From Actinobacteria bacterium OV320 (GTDB lineage Bacteria > Actinomycetota > Actinomycetes > Streptomycetales > Streptomycetaceae), in NCBI GenBank assembly GCA_001298545.1, contig LJCX01000019.1, forward strand, positions 62,001-126,000: a stretch of 64,000 nucleotides of DNA. The letters run 5' to 3'. The translations under genes were made by a program, and so were the position numbers. The notes under the pieces were generated by a model that was not told where the DNA came from, made no database searches, and saw only the letters and a list, made by a program, of their open reading frames with translations. This document shows positions 35,095 to 44,214 of this stretch, in pieces (position 1 is the stretch's first letter; the number at the start of each line of letters is the position of its first letter).

Positions 35095-35340
35095 TCACGG
35101 CTTCACGGCGAGCGCGAGGAACTCCGCCCAGGCGCCGGTGCCGAGGGAGAGGCGGGGGCCGTCGGGGTTCTTGGAGTCACGGACGTGGATGGTCCGGGGG
35201 CAGACGGCTACTTCCACGCAATCGCCGCCTTCGCCGTCGCTGTACGTCGACTTGCGCCAGGTGTAGGCGACTTCAATGCACTCGCCGCCACCGCCACTGC
35301 TGTAGCTGGACTTGAACCAGTTGAGTTTTTGCCTGCTCAC
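35095..35340 (-). CDS. DUF397 protein with duplicated motif
   Basis: An 81-residue acidic protein with two copies of the DUF397 signature: WFKSSYSSGGGGECIEVA at 8-25 and WRKSTYSDGEGGDCVEVA at 28-45, then VRDSKNPDGP and the usual C-terminal W-x-F-L-x-x-V. DUF397 proteins are small partners of HTH/DUF5753 regulators in Streptomyces, with roles in development. Most have one copy. Its start overlaps the stop of the HTH gene by 4 nt; its stop is 10 bp from that of the convergent ArsR-type gene. Confidence 0.9.
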   Translation of the reverse strand: MSRQKLNWFKSSYSSGGGGECIEVAYTWRKSTYSDGEGGDCVEVAVCPRTIHVRDSKNPDGPRLSLGTGAWAEFLALAVKP

Positions 35341-36203
35341 AACTCCCCCAGCTTCTTGTCGATCAACGCCCGGGTTTCCCGGGGCGTGAGAGCCATTGCT
35401 CGGATCATTCCATAGCGATCCACGATCTTCCTTACCTCCTCGGCATCGGTGATCAAGCGGGGAAACTCCTGGGATTCCGTGTACGCGACCTGCGGATGCT
35501 TCGGAGGGGTCAACAGGTTGAACGCGCTGTCCAAGTTGGGGTGGTGCTCGACGCCGGTCGGCATCACCTGAATCTCCACGTTCCGCAGTCCCGCGATACG
35601 CAGCAGGTGCTTCAACTGGCCTTCCAGGACTTCCCGGCCGCCGATTGGCCGATCCAGGACGACCTCCTCAAGGACGAAGCTGCACATGGGCGGCGGCCAT
35701 CTGTCGAAGACCAGTTGGCGTGACAGCCGGTCGGCGATGCGCTTCTCGATGGTCTCCTCGTTGAGTAGCGGACGTCGTTGAGAGAACACTGCCCGCGCGT
35801 AGTCCGCGGTCTGCAAAAGGCCCGGCACACCCTGGTTGGCGTAGAAGTGCAGCTCCCGCGCCTCCGCCTCCAGCGCCGCGTAACTCCGATACCACTCGGG
35901 GTGTCGGGTCCGCACCCGGCTCATCGCCTCCCGGACCTCGGGGATCGCCTCTTTGAACAGGCCCCCGGCGTCCAGCAGTTCGTCCGCCTTCTCCAGTACC
36001 TCGGGCCGGATCGTCCGCACGCCCCGCTCCATCGCGGAGATCGCGTCCGGCCCGTACCCGACCAGCTCCCCGAACTCCTTCTGCGTGAGCCCCTTGCGTT
36101 CCCGCAGCAGTTTCAGCATCTTGCCCAGGGCCGTGAACAGCCCTGTCGTCCCGTCGGCCTCCGCCGGTGTCTCCGGCCTGCGGTCCTCCGTCACGTACGC
36201 CAC
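35337..36203 (-). CDS. XRE-family HTH regulator with DUF5753 domain (WhiJ-like)
   Basis: About 288 residues from GTG 36203; the run GGAGGCGGGAGGG just upstream supplies a ribosome site and makes the longer ORF to 36266 less likely. HTH at about 27-75 (LLRERKGLTQKEFGELVGYG, AISAMERGVR). From about 100 the DUF5753 ligand-like domain follows, with the typical YANQGVPGLLQTADYARAVF and EHHPNLDSAFNLL elements. Together with the DUF397 gene behind it and the ATP-binding protein in front, this is the whiJ/abaA-type gene set repeated many times in Streptomyces chromosomes and linked to sporulation and antibiotic control. Confidence 0.9.
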   Translation of the reverse strand: MAYVTEDRRPETPAEADGTTGLFTALGKMLKLLRERKGLTQKEFGELVGYGPDAISAMERGVRTIRPEVLEKADELLDAGGLFKEAIPEVREAMSRVRTRHPEWYRSYAALEAEARELHFYANQGVPGLLQTADYARAVFSQRRPLLNEETIEKRIADRLSRQLVFDRWPPPMCSFVLEEVVLDRPIGGREVLEGQLKHLLRIAGLRNVEIQVMPTGVEHHPNLDSAFNLLTPPKHPQVAYTESQEFPRLITDAEEVRKIVDRYGMIRAMALTPRETRALIDKKLGEL

Positions 36204-36327
36204 CACCCTCCCGCCTCCGTGGTCACGGCCGACGACCCGTACGTCTGCCCCACCGCAGCCGTACAACTACGCAGAGTCGCCATGCCGCTCCTGGTCAGGG
36301 TAGGGACAACCGGCCACGCTCAGTCAG

Positions 36328-36780
36328 GTGAACTCCGAAATCTCCACCCAGATCTCCACCCAGGGATCCACCCGGGACACCCCTCTCGGTGAACTGACCC
36401 TGCGCCTCAGCGCGACGCCGCGCGGCGCCCGGCTGGCCCGTCGCCTCACGGGTCACCAGCTCACGGCCTGGGGACATCCGTACGGCGGCGACGCCAACCA
36501 CACCGCGCAGCAGGTGGTCGCGGAGCTCGCCGCCAACGCCGTCACGCACGGCCGGGTCCCGGGCCGCGACTTCGAGCTGCGGCTGCGGCTGCTCCCGGAG
36601 GACACGCTGCGTGTCGAGGTGAGCGACGCCCGCGCGGACCGGCGACTGCGGATCGTCACGAACCCGGAGGAGGAGGGCGGCCGGGGGCTGATCCTCGTCT
36701 GGGTGCTGGCCCGCACCTGGGGTGTCGCGGAGCGGGACATCGGCAAGACGGTCTGGGCGGAACTACCGCTCGGCCCTTGA
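36328..36780 (+). CDS. ATP-binding anti-sigma-factor-like protein (HATPase_c)
   Basis: A 150-residue GHKL-fold protein of the RsbW/SpoIIAB type: QQVVAELAANAVTHG (N box, about 54-68), ARADRRLR region with Asp-x-x (G1), and GGRGLILVWVLARTWGV (G2) near 110-126. Such proteins bind ATP and may hold a sigma or anti-anti-sigma partner. It diverges from the HTH/DUF397 pair, the usual third member of WhiJ-like clusters. Its first codons carry the repeat ATCTCCACCCAG twice (36340-36363) plus a degenerate third. GTG 36328 lacks a clear ribosome site. Confidence 0.88.
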   Translation: MNSEISTQISTQGSTRDTPLGELTLRLSATPRGARLARRLTGHQLTAWGHPYGGDANHTAQQVVAELAANAVTHGRVPGRDFELRLRLLPEDTLRVEVSDARADRRLRIVTNPEEEGGRGLILVWVLARTWGVAERDIGKTVWAELPLGP

Positions 36781-36857
36781 CTTCACAAGACCCTCGCGCG
36801 ACATTCCGGGCTCCGCACCCGAATCCATCCATTCGTTCCCAGCTGGCTGGAGTGGCC

Positions 36858-38642
36858 ATGACCACGAGCGCGGACCCTGTGAGACAAGTCGGCCTTCCGT
36901 CCAGGAGGGCCGTGCTCGGCGCCTCCGCATCCGCCGGTGCCGGGCTGGCGCTGGCCGCCGCCGGGCGGGAGGCGGCCGCAGCCGACCTTCCCGTCCTCGG
37001 TACCTACGACGTCGTCGTCATCGGCTCCGGCGCCGCCGGGATGACCGCCGCGCTGACGGCCGCGAAGCGTGGGCTGAGCTGTGTCGTGGTCGAGAAGGCG
37101 CCGACGTTCGGCGGGTCCGCCGCCCGCTCGGGCGCCGGGATCTGGATCCCCAACAACTCCGTCGTCCTGTCCGCCGGGGTCCCGGACACCCCCGCCAAGG
37201 CGGCCGCCTATCTGGCGGCCGTGGTCGGGGCGGAGGTCCCCGCCGACCGCCAGGCCGCCTTCCTCGCGCACGGGCCCGCCATGCTCTCCTTCGTCATGGC
37301 CAACAGTCCGCTGCGCTTCCGCTGGATGGAGGGGTACAGCGACTACTACCCGGAGTTGCCGGGCGGGCTGCCCGGCGGCCGCTCCGTCGAGCCCGACCAA
37401 CTGGACGGCAACCTCCTCGGAGCCGAACTCGCCCGCCTCAACCCGCCGTACCTGGCCGTACCGGCGGGCATGGTGGTGTTCAGCGCGGACTACAAGTGGC
37501 TCGCGCTGGCCGCCGTCAGCGTCAAGGGGGCCGCCGTCGCCACCGAGTGCCTGGCGCGCGGGACCAGGGCCGCCCTGCTCGGGCAGAAGCCGCTCACCAT
37601 GGGACAGTCGCTGGCCGCGGGCCTGCGGGCCGGCCTGCTCGCCGCCGGGGTGCCGGTGTGGCTGAACACCCCGCTCACCGACCTGCACGTCGAGGGGGGA
37701 GTGGTGACGGGGGCCGTCGTCACGCGCGACGGCGCGCCGGGACTCCTGCGGGCCCGGCGGGGTGTCGTCGTCGGCTCGGGCGGGTTCGAGCACAACGCGG
37801 CGATGCGGGCGCAGTACCAGCGACAGCCGATCGGGACCGCGTGGACGGTCGGCGCGAAGGAGAACACGGGAGACGGGATACGCGCCGGTCAACGCGCGGG
37901 CGGGGCGCTGGCGCTGATGGACGACGCCTGGTGGGGACCCGCGATCCCGCTCCCCGGCGAGCCCTACTTCTGCCTCGCCGAACGCACCCTGCCCGGCGGC
38001 CTGTTGGTGAACCGGGCCGGTGCCCGCTTCGTCAACGAGGCCGGTCCCTACAGCGACGTGGTGCACACGATGTACGACCTCGACCCCACCGCCCCCGACA
38101 TCCCGGCGTGGCTGGTCGTCGACCAGAACTACCGCAACCGGTACCTGTTCAAGGACATCGCCCCGACCTTCGTGCTCCCCGACGACTGGTACACCTCGGG
38201 CGCCGCGCGCAAGGCCTGGAGCCTGGACGCCCTCGCCGTCTCGATCGGTGTTCCGGCCGCCGCGCTCCGCTCCACCGTCGACCGCTTCAACTCCTTCGCC
38301 CTCAAGGGCAAGGACACCGACTTCCAGCGCGGCGACAGCGCCTACGACCACTACTACACGGACCCCTCGGTCCTGCCCAACTCCTGCCTCGCACCCCTCT
38401 GGCTGCCGCCGTACTACGCCTTCCGGATCGTCCCCGGCGACCTCGGCACCAAGGGCGGTCTGCGCACGGACGCCAGGGCCCGCGTGCTGCGCGCCGACGG
38501 ATCGGCGATCCCCGGCCTGTACGCCGCGGGGAACGCCGGCGCCGCCGTCATGGGGCACAGCTACGCCGGCGCGGGTTCCACGATCGGGCCCGCGATGACC
38601 TTCGGCTACATCGCGGCCCTCGACCTCGCCGGGGGACTCTAG
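36858..38642 (+). CDS. Tat-exported FAD-dependent dehydrogenase (fumarate reductase/ketosteroid dehydrogenase superfamily)
   Basis: A 594-residue flavoprotein from ATG 36858 (GGAG 7 nt upstream). A twin-arginine signal, SRRAVLGASASAGAGLALA, precedes the FAD Rossmann motif VVVIGSGAAGMTAAL at about 53-67. Further family elements are GGSAARSGAGIWIP near 90, and GNAGAAVMGHSYAGAGSTIGPAMTFGYIAA at the C-terminus, as in 3-ketosteroid dehydrogenases and fumarate reductase-like proteins. A flavin-loaded protein exported folded by Tat would act outside the membrane; the substrate is unknown. The gene follows the ATP-binding protein by 77 nt. Confidence 0.88.
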   Translation: MTTSADPVRQVGLPSRRAVLGASASAGAGLALAAAGREAAAADLPVLGTYDVVVIGSGAAGMTAALTAAKRGLSCVVVEKAPTFGGSAARSGAGIWIPNNSVVLSAGVPDTPAKAAAYLAAVVGAEVPADRQAAFLAHGPAMLSFVMANSPLRFRWMEGYSDYYPELPGGLPGGRSVEPDQLDGNLLGAELARLNPPYLAVPAGMVVFSADYKWLALAAVSVKGAAVATECLARGTRAALLGQKPLTMGQSLAAGLRAGLLAAGVPVWLNTPLTDLHVEGGVVTGAVVTRDGAPGLLRARRGVVVGSGGFEHNAAMRAQYQRQPIGTAWTVGAKENTGDGIRAGQRAGGALALMDDAWWGPAIPLPGEPYFCLAERTLPGGLLVNRAGARFVNEAGPYSDVVHTMYDLDPTAPDIPAWLVVDQNYRNRYLFKDIAPTFVLPDDWYTSGAARKAWSLDALAVSIGVPAAALRSTVDRFNSFALKGKDTDFQRGDSAYDHYYTDPSVLPNSCLAPLWLPPYYAFRIVPGDLGTKGGLRTDARARVLRADGSAIPGLYAAGNAGAAVMGHSYAGAGSTIGPAMTFGYIAALDLAGGL

Positions 38643-38678
38643 GAATGTGACCGGGGACCGGGGATGCGACCGGGGGCT

Positions 38679-39647
38679 CTAGGGGTGTGAGGGGTGCCGA
38701 TACGGGGTGAGTGCCTGGGCCAGCCGGTCCACGAACTCGGTGACGAGGTCGAGACGCGGCCCCTCACGGGCGACCCGGAACCCGTGGTGCCGCCCGTGGA
38801 AGGCGGCCTGGACGAGGTGGAACTGAGCCCAGCGGCGGGTGCGTTCGCGGTCCAGTCCGGCCGCCTCCGCGAAGTGGTCGAGGATGCGGTGGGCGACCCG
38901 GCGCAGGTCTGCGTCGCTTCCCGGGCCGCGCCGCATGACGTGCCCGAAGATCAGCGGCTTGAGCAGGGTGCCGCCGTCGTACGCGGGATCCCCGGCCCAC
39001 CCCTTGGGATCGACGGCGAGCCACGGCTCACGTTCGGCGCGCAGGATGTTGCGGGCGTGCAGGTCACCGTGGACGAGCAGCTCGGGCTGGCTGCGCCCGA
39101 GTTCTCGTACGGTGTCCAGGGCCGCGTCGACGGTACGGGCGGGCAGGGCTCGGTCGAACTCCGCCTGGTCGAGCAGCAGTTGCCGCTTCCATCCGTCGGC
39201 CATGTCGCTCAGCCGGGGCAGGCGGTCCGGCGCCGGAACGGCGAGGCGGCGACTGATGCGCCCGGCGACGAGGGCGACCTCCTCGGTGTCCTCGACCTCG
39301 GCGAGGGACGACGTCCGCACCCGCTCCAGCAGCATCGCGAAGCGCGCGTCGTCCCGCTCGTAGAGCCGTACGGCACCCGCTCCGCTCCAGGCGGCGAAGG
39401 CGTCGGGCTCGTGGACGTTGCCCGGGTGCGGGAAGGACACCTTGATGACGGCGGGAGTTCGGTCGGACCGTCGCAGCACGGGTACGACGATCCCGACGCC
39501 GCCGTGCACGATCTCGCCGTCGGGCGCGCAGTCCCAGCGGTCGAGCAACTCGGCCACCAGCGCGGGGAGTCCCTCGACCCAGCCCGCCCCCCGCTTCCCC
39601 TCCCGCTGGACGGTGGTGCTCGCGAAGACCTGCGGTACCTCGATCAT
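38679..39647 (-). CDS. Aminoglycoside/hydroxyurea phosphotransferase family kinase
   Basis: A 322-residue APH-fold kinase. The N-lobe Lys is in PAVIKVSFPH (about 69), the catalytic loop is LLVHGDLHARNIL (Asp near 194) and the Mg-binding element AVDPKGWAGDPAYD. The pattern HGDLH-x-x-N with DPKG is that of the streptomycin 6-kinase/hydroxyurea phosphotransferase branch, so it may inactivate a small antibiotic or phosphorylate a metabolite. Monocistronic. Confidence 0.88.
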   Translation of the reverse strand: MIEVPQVFASTTVQREGKRGAGWVEGLPALVAELLDRWDCAPDGEIVHGGVGIVVPVLRRSDRTPAVIKVSFPHPGNVHEPDAFAAWSGAGAVRLYERDDARFAMLLERVRTSSLAEVEDTEEVALVAGRISRRLAVPAPDRLPRLSDMADGWKRQLLLDQAEFDRALPARTVDAALDTVRELGRSQPELLVHGDLHARNILRAEREPWLAVDPKGWAGDPAYDGGTLLKPLIFGHVMRRGPGSDADLRRVAHRILDHFAEAAGLDRERTRRWAQFHLVQAAFHGRHHGFRVAREGPRLDLVTEFVDRLAQALTPYRHPSHP

Positions 39648-39679
39648 GGCCCCATTGTGCCGGGACCGCCGCCTCTCGA

Positions 39680-40033
39680 TCAGCGGCTCGGGCGGGTGCT
39701 TCGGGCGGCGCTCTCGGTGTCGGGGTGCAGGGGGAAGATCTGGTCGAGACCGACGATGCGCAGAATGCGCAGGGTGTTGGCCGGAACGGCGGCCAGCGCG
39801 ATGTCCGCGTGGGCGGCCTGGGCGTGGTGGTGGGCCGCGATCAGCGCGGTGATGCCGCTGGAGTCGCAGAAGTCCATGCCGGCCAGGTCCAGGACGAGGT
39901 GCTGGCCCGGCCGGAGGGTCAGCGTGGTGAGCAGGTCACGCAGCTCGCCGGCGTGGGCGTAGTCGAGGTCGCCGAGGATCGCCAGGACGGGACCGGTCGC
40001 CGTGTCGCGGGTGGTGATCTTCAGCGGGCTCAT
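39680..40033 (-). CDS. STAS-domain anti-sigma factor antagonist
   Basis: A 117-residue single STAS domain of the RsbV/SpoIIAA type. The phosphorylation site is intact: MDFCDSSGITAL with Ser at about 60-61. When dephosphorylated it should bind and block an RsbW-type kinase, freeing a stress sigma factor. It is the last gene of an rsbQ-rsbP-STAS operon, overlapping the phosphatase stop by 4 nt, so the phosphatase is its obvious activator. A 20-residue basic tail follows the domain. Confidence 0.93.
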   Translation of the reverse strand: MSPLKITTRDTATGPVLAILGDLDYAHAGELRDLLTTLTLRPGQHLVLDLAGMDFCDSSGITALIAAHHHAQAAHADIALAAVPANTLRILRIVGLDQIFPLHPDTESAARSTRPSR

Positions 40034-41421
40034 CGGGTGCTCTTCGTCGCCGGGTCGGGATCGGGGTCGGGGACGGGATCGGAGGCCGGGACGCCGAGCG
40101 CGAGCAGGGCGGTGTCGTCGTCGAGGCCGTCACCGAACTCGTCCAGCAGGCCGGTCAGGGCCTGGATGACGGCCTGCGGGCGCCGGCCGGCGTGCTCGGT
40201 GGCGAAGGCGCGCAGGGCCTCGTCCCCGTACAGGGTGTCGCGGTCCTCGCCGGTACGCGCCTCGGTGAGTCCGTCGGTGTAGAGCAGGAGGGTGTCGCCG
40301 GGAGCGAGGACCGTGGTGGCGGCGACGAAGCGCGCGTCGGGCAGGACGCCGACGAGGAGACCGCCCGGCGTGGGCAGGAAGTCGGCCGTGCCGTCGGCCC
40401 GCAGGACGAGGGCGGGTGGATGGCCGCCCGAGGCGATGCGGACGGTGACCTGCCCGGTCGCGGGGTCGGGTTCGAGAACCCCGAAGACGGCGGTGCAGTA
40501 GCGCGGATCCCCGCCGGCGGAGTACCGCTCGTGCAACACCTTGTTGAGGGTCGACAGGGCTGCGACCGGCTCGGAGTCGTGCAGCGCGGCGGCCCGCAGG
40601 GTGTAGCGGGTCAGCGAGGTGACGGCGGCGGCCTGGGGGCCCTTGCCGCACACGTCGCCGAGGAAGAACGCGAAGCGTTTGCCGTCGACCGGGAAGACGT
40701 CGTAGAAGTCGCCGCCGAGCCGGTCGGGGGAGGCCGTGAAGTAGTGGGCGGCCGTTTCCATCCCGGGCACCGGCGGCAGGGTGGCGGGCAGCAGCGACTG
40801 CTGGAGCACCGCGAGGGCCTCCTGCAACCTGGCGCGGTCGGCCTCCGCCTGCCTGCGCGCCTCTTCGGCCGCCTTCCGGCCGCGCAGGAGTTCCTCCTCG
40901 TAGGCGCGGCGGTCCCGGGCGTCGAAGACGGTGGTGCGGATCAGCAGCGGCTCGCCGCCACCGCCGTACTTGACCACGGAGGAGACCAGCACCGGCATCC
41001 GGGCGCCGTCGGCCTGCTTCATCTCGAGCGCGATGCCGCCGATCCGGCCCTGCATGCGCAGCAGCGGCGCGAAATGGGTCTCGTGGTACAGCTTGCCGCC
41101 GACGGTCAGCAGGTCGGTGAACCGCATCCGGCCCACCACCGCCTCCCGGTCGAGGCCGAGCCAGTCCAGCAGGGTGGTGTTGATCTTCGCGATGGTGCCG
41201 TCCATCAGCATGGACAGGTATCCGCACGGCGCGCTCTCGTACAGGTCCTCGGCGCTGTCCTCCAGCAGTGCGGCGAACGCCGCGTTGGAGGCCTTCCCAC
41301 TGTCGGCCTCGACATCGGTACCGGTATCGGTATCGGTACCGGCTGCGGTATCGGGGTCGGTATCGGTACGGGTGTCGGGATGTGGATCGGCCGGGTCGGT
41401 CTGCCGGCCGGTCCGGCACAT
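40030..41421 (-). CDS. rsbP: PAS-domain PP2C-type (SpoIIE) phosphatase, RsbP-like
   Basis: 463 residues from ATG 41421, which overlaps the preceding stop (TGATG). A low-complexity Asp/Thr/Pro/Gly N-terminus (9-36) leads to a PAS domain (about 50-170, with APCGYLSMLMDGTI and GLDREAVVG), a coiled-coil linker rich in Arg/Glu/Ala (175-215) and a PP2C core with metal-binding GGDFYDVF (about 245) and GLDDDTALL near the end. This is the architecture of Bacillus RsbP, the energy-stress phosphatase, and it stands next to an RsbQ homologue. It should dephosphorylate the STAS protein encoded downstream. Confidence 0.92.
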   Translation of the reverse strand: MCRTGRQTDPADPHPDTRTDTDPDTAAGTDTDTGTDVEADSGKASNAAFAALLEDSAEDLYESAPCGYLSMLMDGTIAKINTTLLDWLGLDREAVVGRMRFTDLLTVGGKLYHETHFAPLLRMQGRIGGIALEMKQADGARMPVLVSSVVKYGGGGEPLLIRTTVFDARDRRAYEEELLRGRKAAEEARRQAEADRARLQEALAVLQQSLLPATLPPVPGMETAAHYFTASPDRLGGDFYDVFPVDGKRFAFFLGDVCGKGPQAAAVTSLTRYTLRAAALHDSEPVAALSTLNKVLHERYSAGGDPRYCTAVFGVLEPDPATGQVTVRIASGGHPPALVLRADGTADFLPTPGGLLVGVLPDARFVAATTVLAPGDTLLLYTDGLTEARTGEDRDTLYGDEALRAFATEHAGRRPQAVIQALTGLLDEFGDGLDDDTALLALGVPASDPVPDPDPDPATKSTR

Positions 41422-42224
41422 CACCGCAGCCCGGCCAGGAAGCCGGTGATCGCCTCGTTGGTGGCCTCGGGCGCGGACAGGTGCGGGCAGTGCCCGATGG
41501 CGTCGAGGGTGATCAGTGTCGAGCCGGGGATCGACCGCTGGACGAAGGCGCCGACCTCCCGGGGCGCGATGGCGTCCTGGGTGCACTCCAGCACCAGCGT
41601 CGGCACCCGCACGCTCTTCAGGTCGTCCCGCGAATCCGACAGGAACGTGGTCCGGGCGAAGACGCGCGCCATGTCCGGATCGGTGGCGCAGAAGCTGTTC
41701 TTCAGTTCGTCACCGAGTTCGGGCCGCTCCGGATTCCCCATGATCACCGGGGCCATCGCCGCCGACCAGCCCAGATAGTTCGACTCCAGTGACGTCAACA
41801 GCTCGTCGATGTCCGGCGCGCTGAACCCGCCCCGGTAGTCCGCGTCGTCGATGTAGCGCGGCGACGGGGCGACCATCACCAGCGCCCCGATGCGCTCCGG
41901 AGCCAGGTCGGCGGCCAGCACGCCGATCATCGCGCTGACCGAGTGCCCCACGAACACCGCGTCGCGCAGGTCGAGCGCCTCGCAGACCTCCACCACGTCC
42001 CGCGCGTAACCGTCGAGGGAGGAGTAGCGGGCCTCCGAGAACGCGGACAGATCCGAGCGGCCCGACCCCACGTAGTCGAACATCACCACCCGGTACCGCT
42101 CGGACAGGGCGGGCACGGTGAGCCGCCACATGTTCTGATCGCAGCCGAATCCATGCGCCAGCACCACCGTCGGCCCCTGCGGGTTGCCGGTGACCGTGAC
42201 GTTGTTCCTGCGAGCGATGTCCAT
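41421..42224 (-). CDS. rsbQ: RsbQ-like alpha/beta hydrolase
   Basis: 267 residues from ATG 42224, almost exactly the length of Bacillus subtilis RsbQ (269), and strikingly similar along its whole length: HGFGCDQNMW, FDYVGSGRSDL, CEALDLRDAVFVGHS, FCATDPDMAR and GHCPHLS. The triad is Ser95, Asp217 and His245. RsbQ is the required activator of the PAS phosphatase RsbP in energy stress, probably by supplying or processing a small hydrophobic signal. The gene heads an operon with RsbP and STAS genes behind a sigma-B-type promoter. Confidence 0.93.
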   Translation of the reverse strand: MDIARRNNVTVTGNPQGPTVVLAHGFGCDQNMWRLTVPALSERYRVVMFDYVGSGRSDLSAFSEARYSSLDGYARDVVEVCEALDLRDAVFVGHSVSAMIGVLAADLAPERIGALVMVAPSPRYIDDADYRGGFSAPDIDELLTSLESNYLGWSAAMAPVIMGNPERPELGDELKNSFCATDPDMARVFARTTFLSDSRDDLKSVRVPTLVLECTQDAIAPREVGAFVQRSIPGSTLITLDAIGHCPHLSAPEATNEAITGFLAGLR

Positions 42225-42259
42225 ACCCACCAGTTTCCCAAACCTCATTGACCACTCGC

Positions 42260-42284
42260 GTACCCGGTTTGTGTCACCCCATGC
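42260..42284 (-). promoter_or_regulatory. Sigma-B-type promoter of the rsbQ-rsbP-STAS operon
   Basis: On the minus strand GCAT (42284-42281), 15 nt, then GGGTAC (42265-42260), matching the GNNT-N14-16-GGGTAC/T consensus reported for Streptomyces sigma-B. A transcript would begin about 30 nt before the rsbQ ATG. It would place the module under the stress sigma factor it activates. Confidence 0.55.
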
Positions 42285-42291
42285 CCAAAGC

Positions 42292-43005
42292 TCAGGAGTC
42301 CGGCGCGGCCGGCCTGCGCGCGATCAGAAAGGCATGCGGCGTCGACTCCCCGAGAACCGGCTCCCGCACCGTGTGCCACAGCACCGCGAAACCGGCCGCC
42401 GTCAGCAGCTCGGCCATCCGCTCAGGGCGGCGCCGTTCGAAGTCGAGGGCGACCGGGTGGCCCCACGGGCGGTCGAAGTGACGCGGTTCGTCGCCGACCT
42501 GGAAAGCGAGGAGGAGATGGCCACCGGGGGCGAGCACGCGGTGGAACTCGGCGAACAGGGCCGGGAGGTTCTCCACCGGGGTGTGGATGGAGGAGTAGAA
42601 GGAGACGGCCCCCGCGAGACTCCCGTCGGCGAAGTCCAGCTCCAGCATCGAGCCCCGCTCGAACCGGATCGCCGGGTTCTCGCGCCGCGCGACCGCCAGC
42701 ATCGACTCCGACAGGTCGAGCCCGCAGACGTCGAGCCCGCGCGCACCGAGAAACCCCGTCACCCGGCCGGGACCACACCCCAGGTCCGCCACCCGGCCAC
42801 CGGCGCCGACCAGCTCGGCATACGCGCCGAGCACGGCCCGCTCCAGCGGCTTCGCCGCCAGCTCGTCACGGTTGCGCTCGGCGTAGTCCTCGGCGATGGC
42901 GTCGTAGAAGGCACGGGTGGCGGAGGTGGGGTTCGGTGGGGTGGGGCTCGGGGTGGCGGAGAAGGAGTCCGGGGTGGTGGAGCCGGCGTTCGGCGTGGGG
43001 GTCAT
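42292..43005 (-). CDS. Class I SAM-dependent methyltransferase
   Basis: A 237-residue methyltransferase with motif I VADLGCGPGRVTG (about 70-82), motif II region VCGLDLSESML and post-I RFERGSMLELDF. The first 30 residues are a Pro/Thr/Ser-rich extension encoded by GGGGT-like repeats. Family resemblance is to general small-molecule methyltransferases (Methyltransf_11/25). The substrate is unknown. The gene ends 68 bp before the rsbQ start. Confidence 0.88.
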   Translation of the reverse strand: MTPTPNAGSTTPDSFSATPSPTPPNPTSATRAFYDAIAEDYAERNRDELAAKPLERAVLGAYAELVGAGGRVADLGCGPGRVTGFLGARGLDVCGLDLSESMLAVARRENPAIRFERGSMLELDFADGSLAGAVSFYSSIHTPVENLPALFAEFHRVLAPGGHLLLAFQVGDEPRHFDRPWGHPVALDFERRRPERMAELLTAAGFAVLWHTVREPVLGESTPHAFLIARRPAAPDS

Positions 43006-43046
43006 GGGCGGGAGCCTAGGAGCCGGCACCGACAGTGGGGGCGGTT

Positions 43047-43393
43047 CTACGCCACACCCATCGCCCGCAGCACCCCCGTCACCGTCGCCGCCCCCAGCAC
43101 CACCACCGCGAAGGGCGCCCCCTTTCCCCACTTCCGGCCGCGCCCGAGCGGGGGAACCCCCATCGCCAGGACCCCGCCGGCCAGCACCCCGGCCGGCCGT
43201 GCCCACCCGGCGAAGCCGCCGCCCTCGGTCAGCGCGCCCGTCGCCAGCAGCGCGACCAGCAGGACCACCGCCCCGGCGGACAGCAGCTCCTGGACCCGGG
43301 CGGGGAGCTCCACCCGTCCGTGCAGCGCGGGGCCCACCAGCCGCAGGGCGTACGTGCCCACCGCCAGCATCAGGATCAGGGCGACCGTCGCGT

Positions 43394-43397
<4 letters not shown>
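43047..43397 (-). CDS. azlD: AzlD-like branched-chain amino acid exporter subunit
   Basis: A 116-residue protein with four predicted helices and the early motif GTYALRLVGPAL near 14-25, typical of AzlD. It works with the AzlC-type permease encoded just upstream (ATGA overlap) to export branched-chain amino acids or related compounds. Confidence 0.85.
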
Positions 43398-44126
<729 letters not shown>

Positions 44127-44146
<20 letters not shown>

Positions 44147-44190
44147 GTTTTCTACAATGAACAGACCGGCCACTGTTCGTCAAGGCGAAC
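44127..44190. promoter_or_regulatory. Paired operators around the azlC/regulator divergent promoter
   Basis: Two copies of GTTCGTNNNGGCGAAC at 44127-44142 and 44175-44190, 48 bp apart centre to centre, each an inverted repeat GTTCG/CGAAC with a 6-bp spacer. Between them lies TACAAT (44153-44158), a good -10 box for the regulator. A further half-site GCGAAC lies at 44206. The natural binder is the XRE-cupin protein transcribed from here. Confidence 0.7.
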
Positions 44191-44214
44191 GCCCGTACCG
44201 ATGGAGCGAACGAC

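Noticed and set aside
38679..39647. Confirmed antibiotic resistance kinase
   Set aside because: The APH fold and HGDLH motif are clear, but the substrate cannot be read from sequence, so no resistance is claimed.
41300..41395. Possible CRISPR-like or regulatory array of GGTATC units
   Set aside because: Simple hexamer repeat within the rsbP coding frame, encoding Asp/Thr/Gly residues; no spacers.
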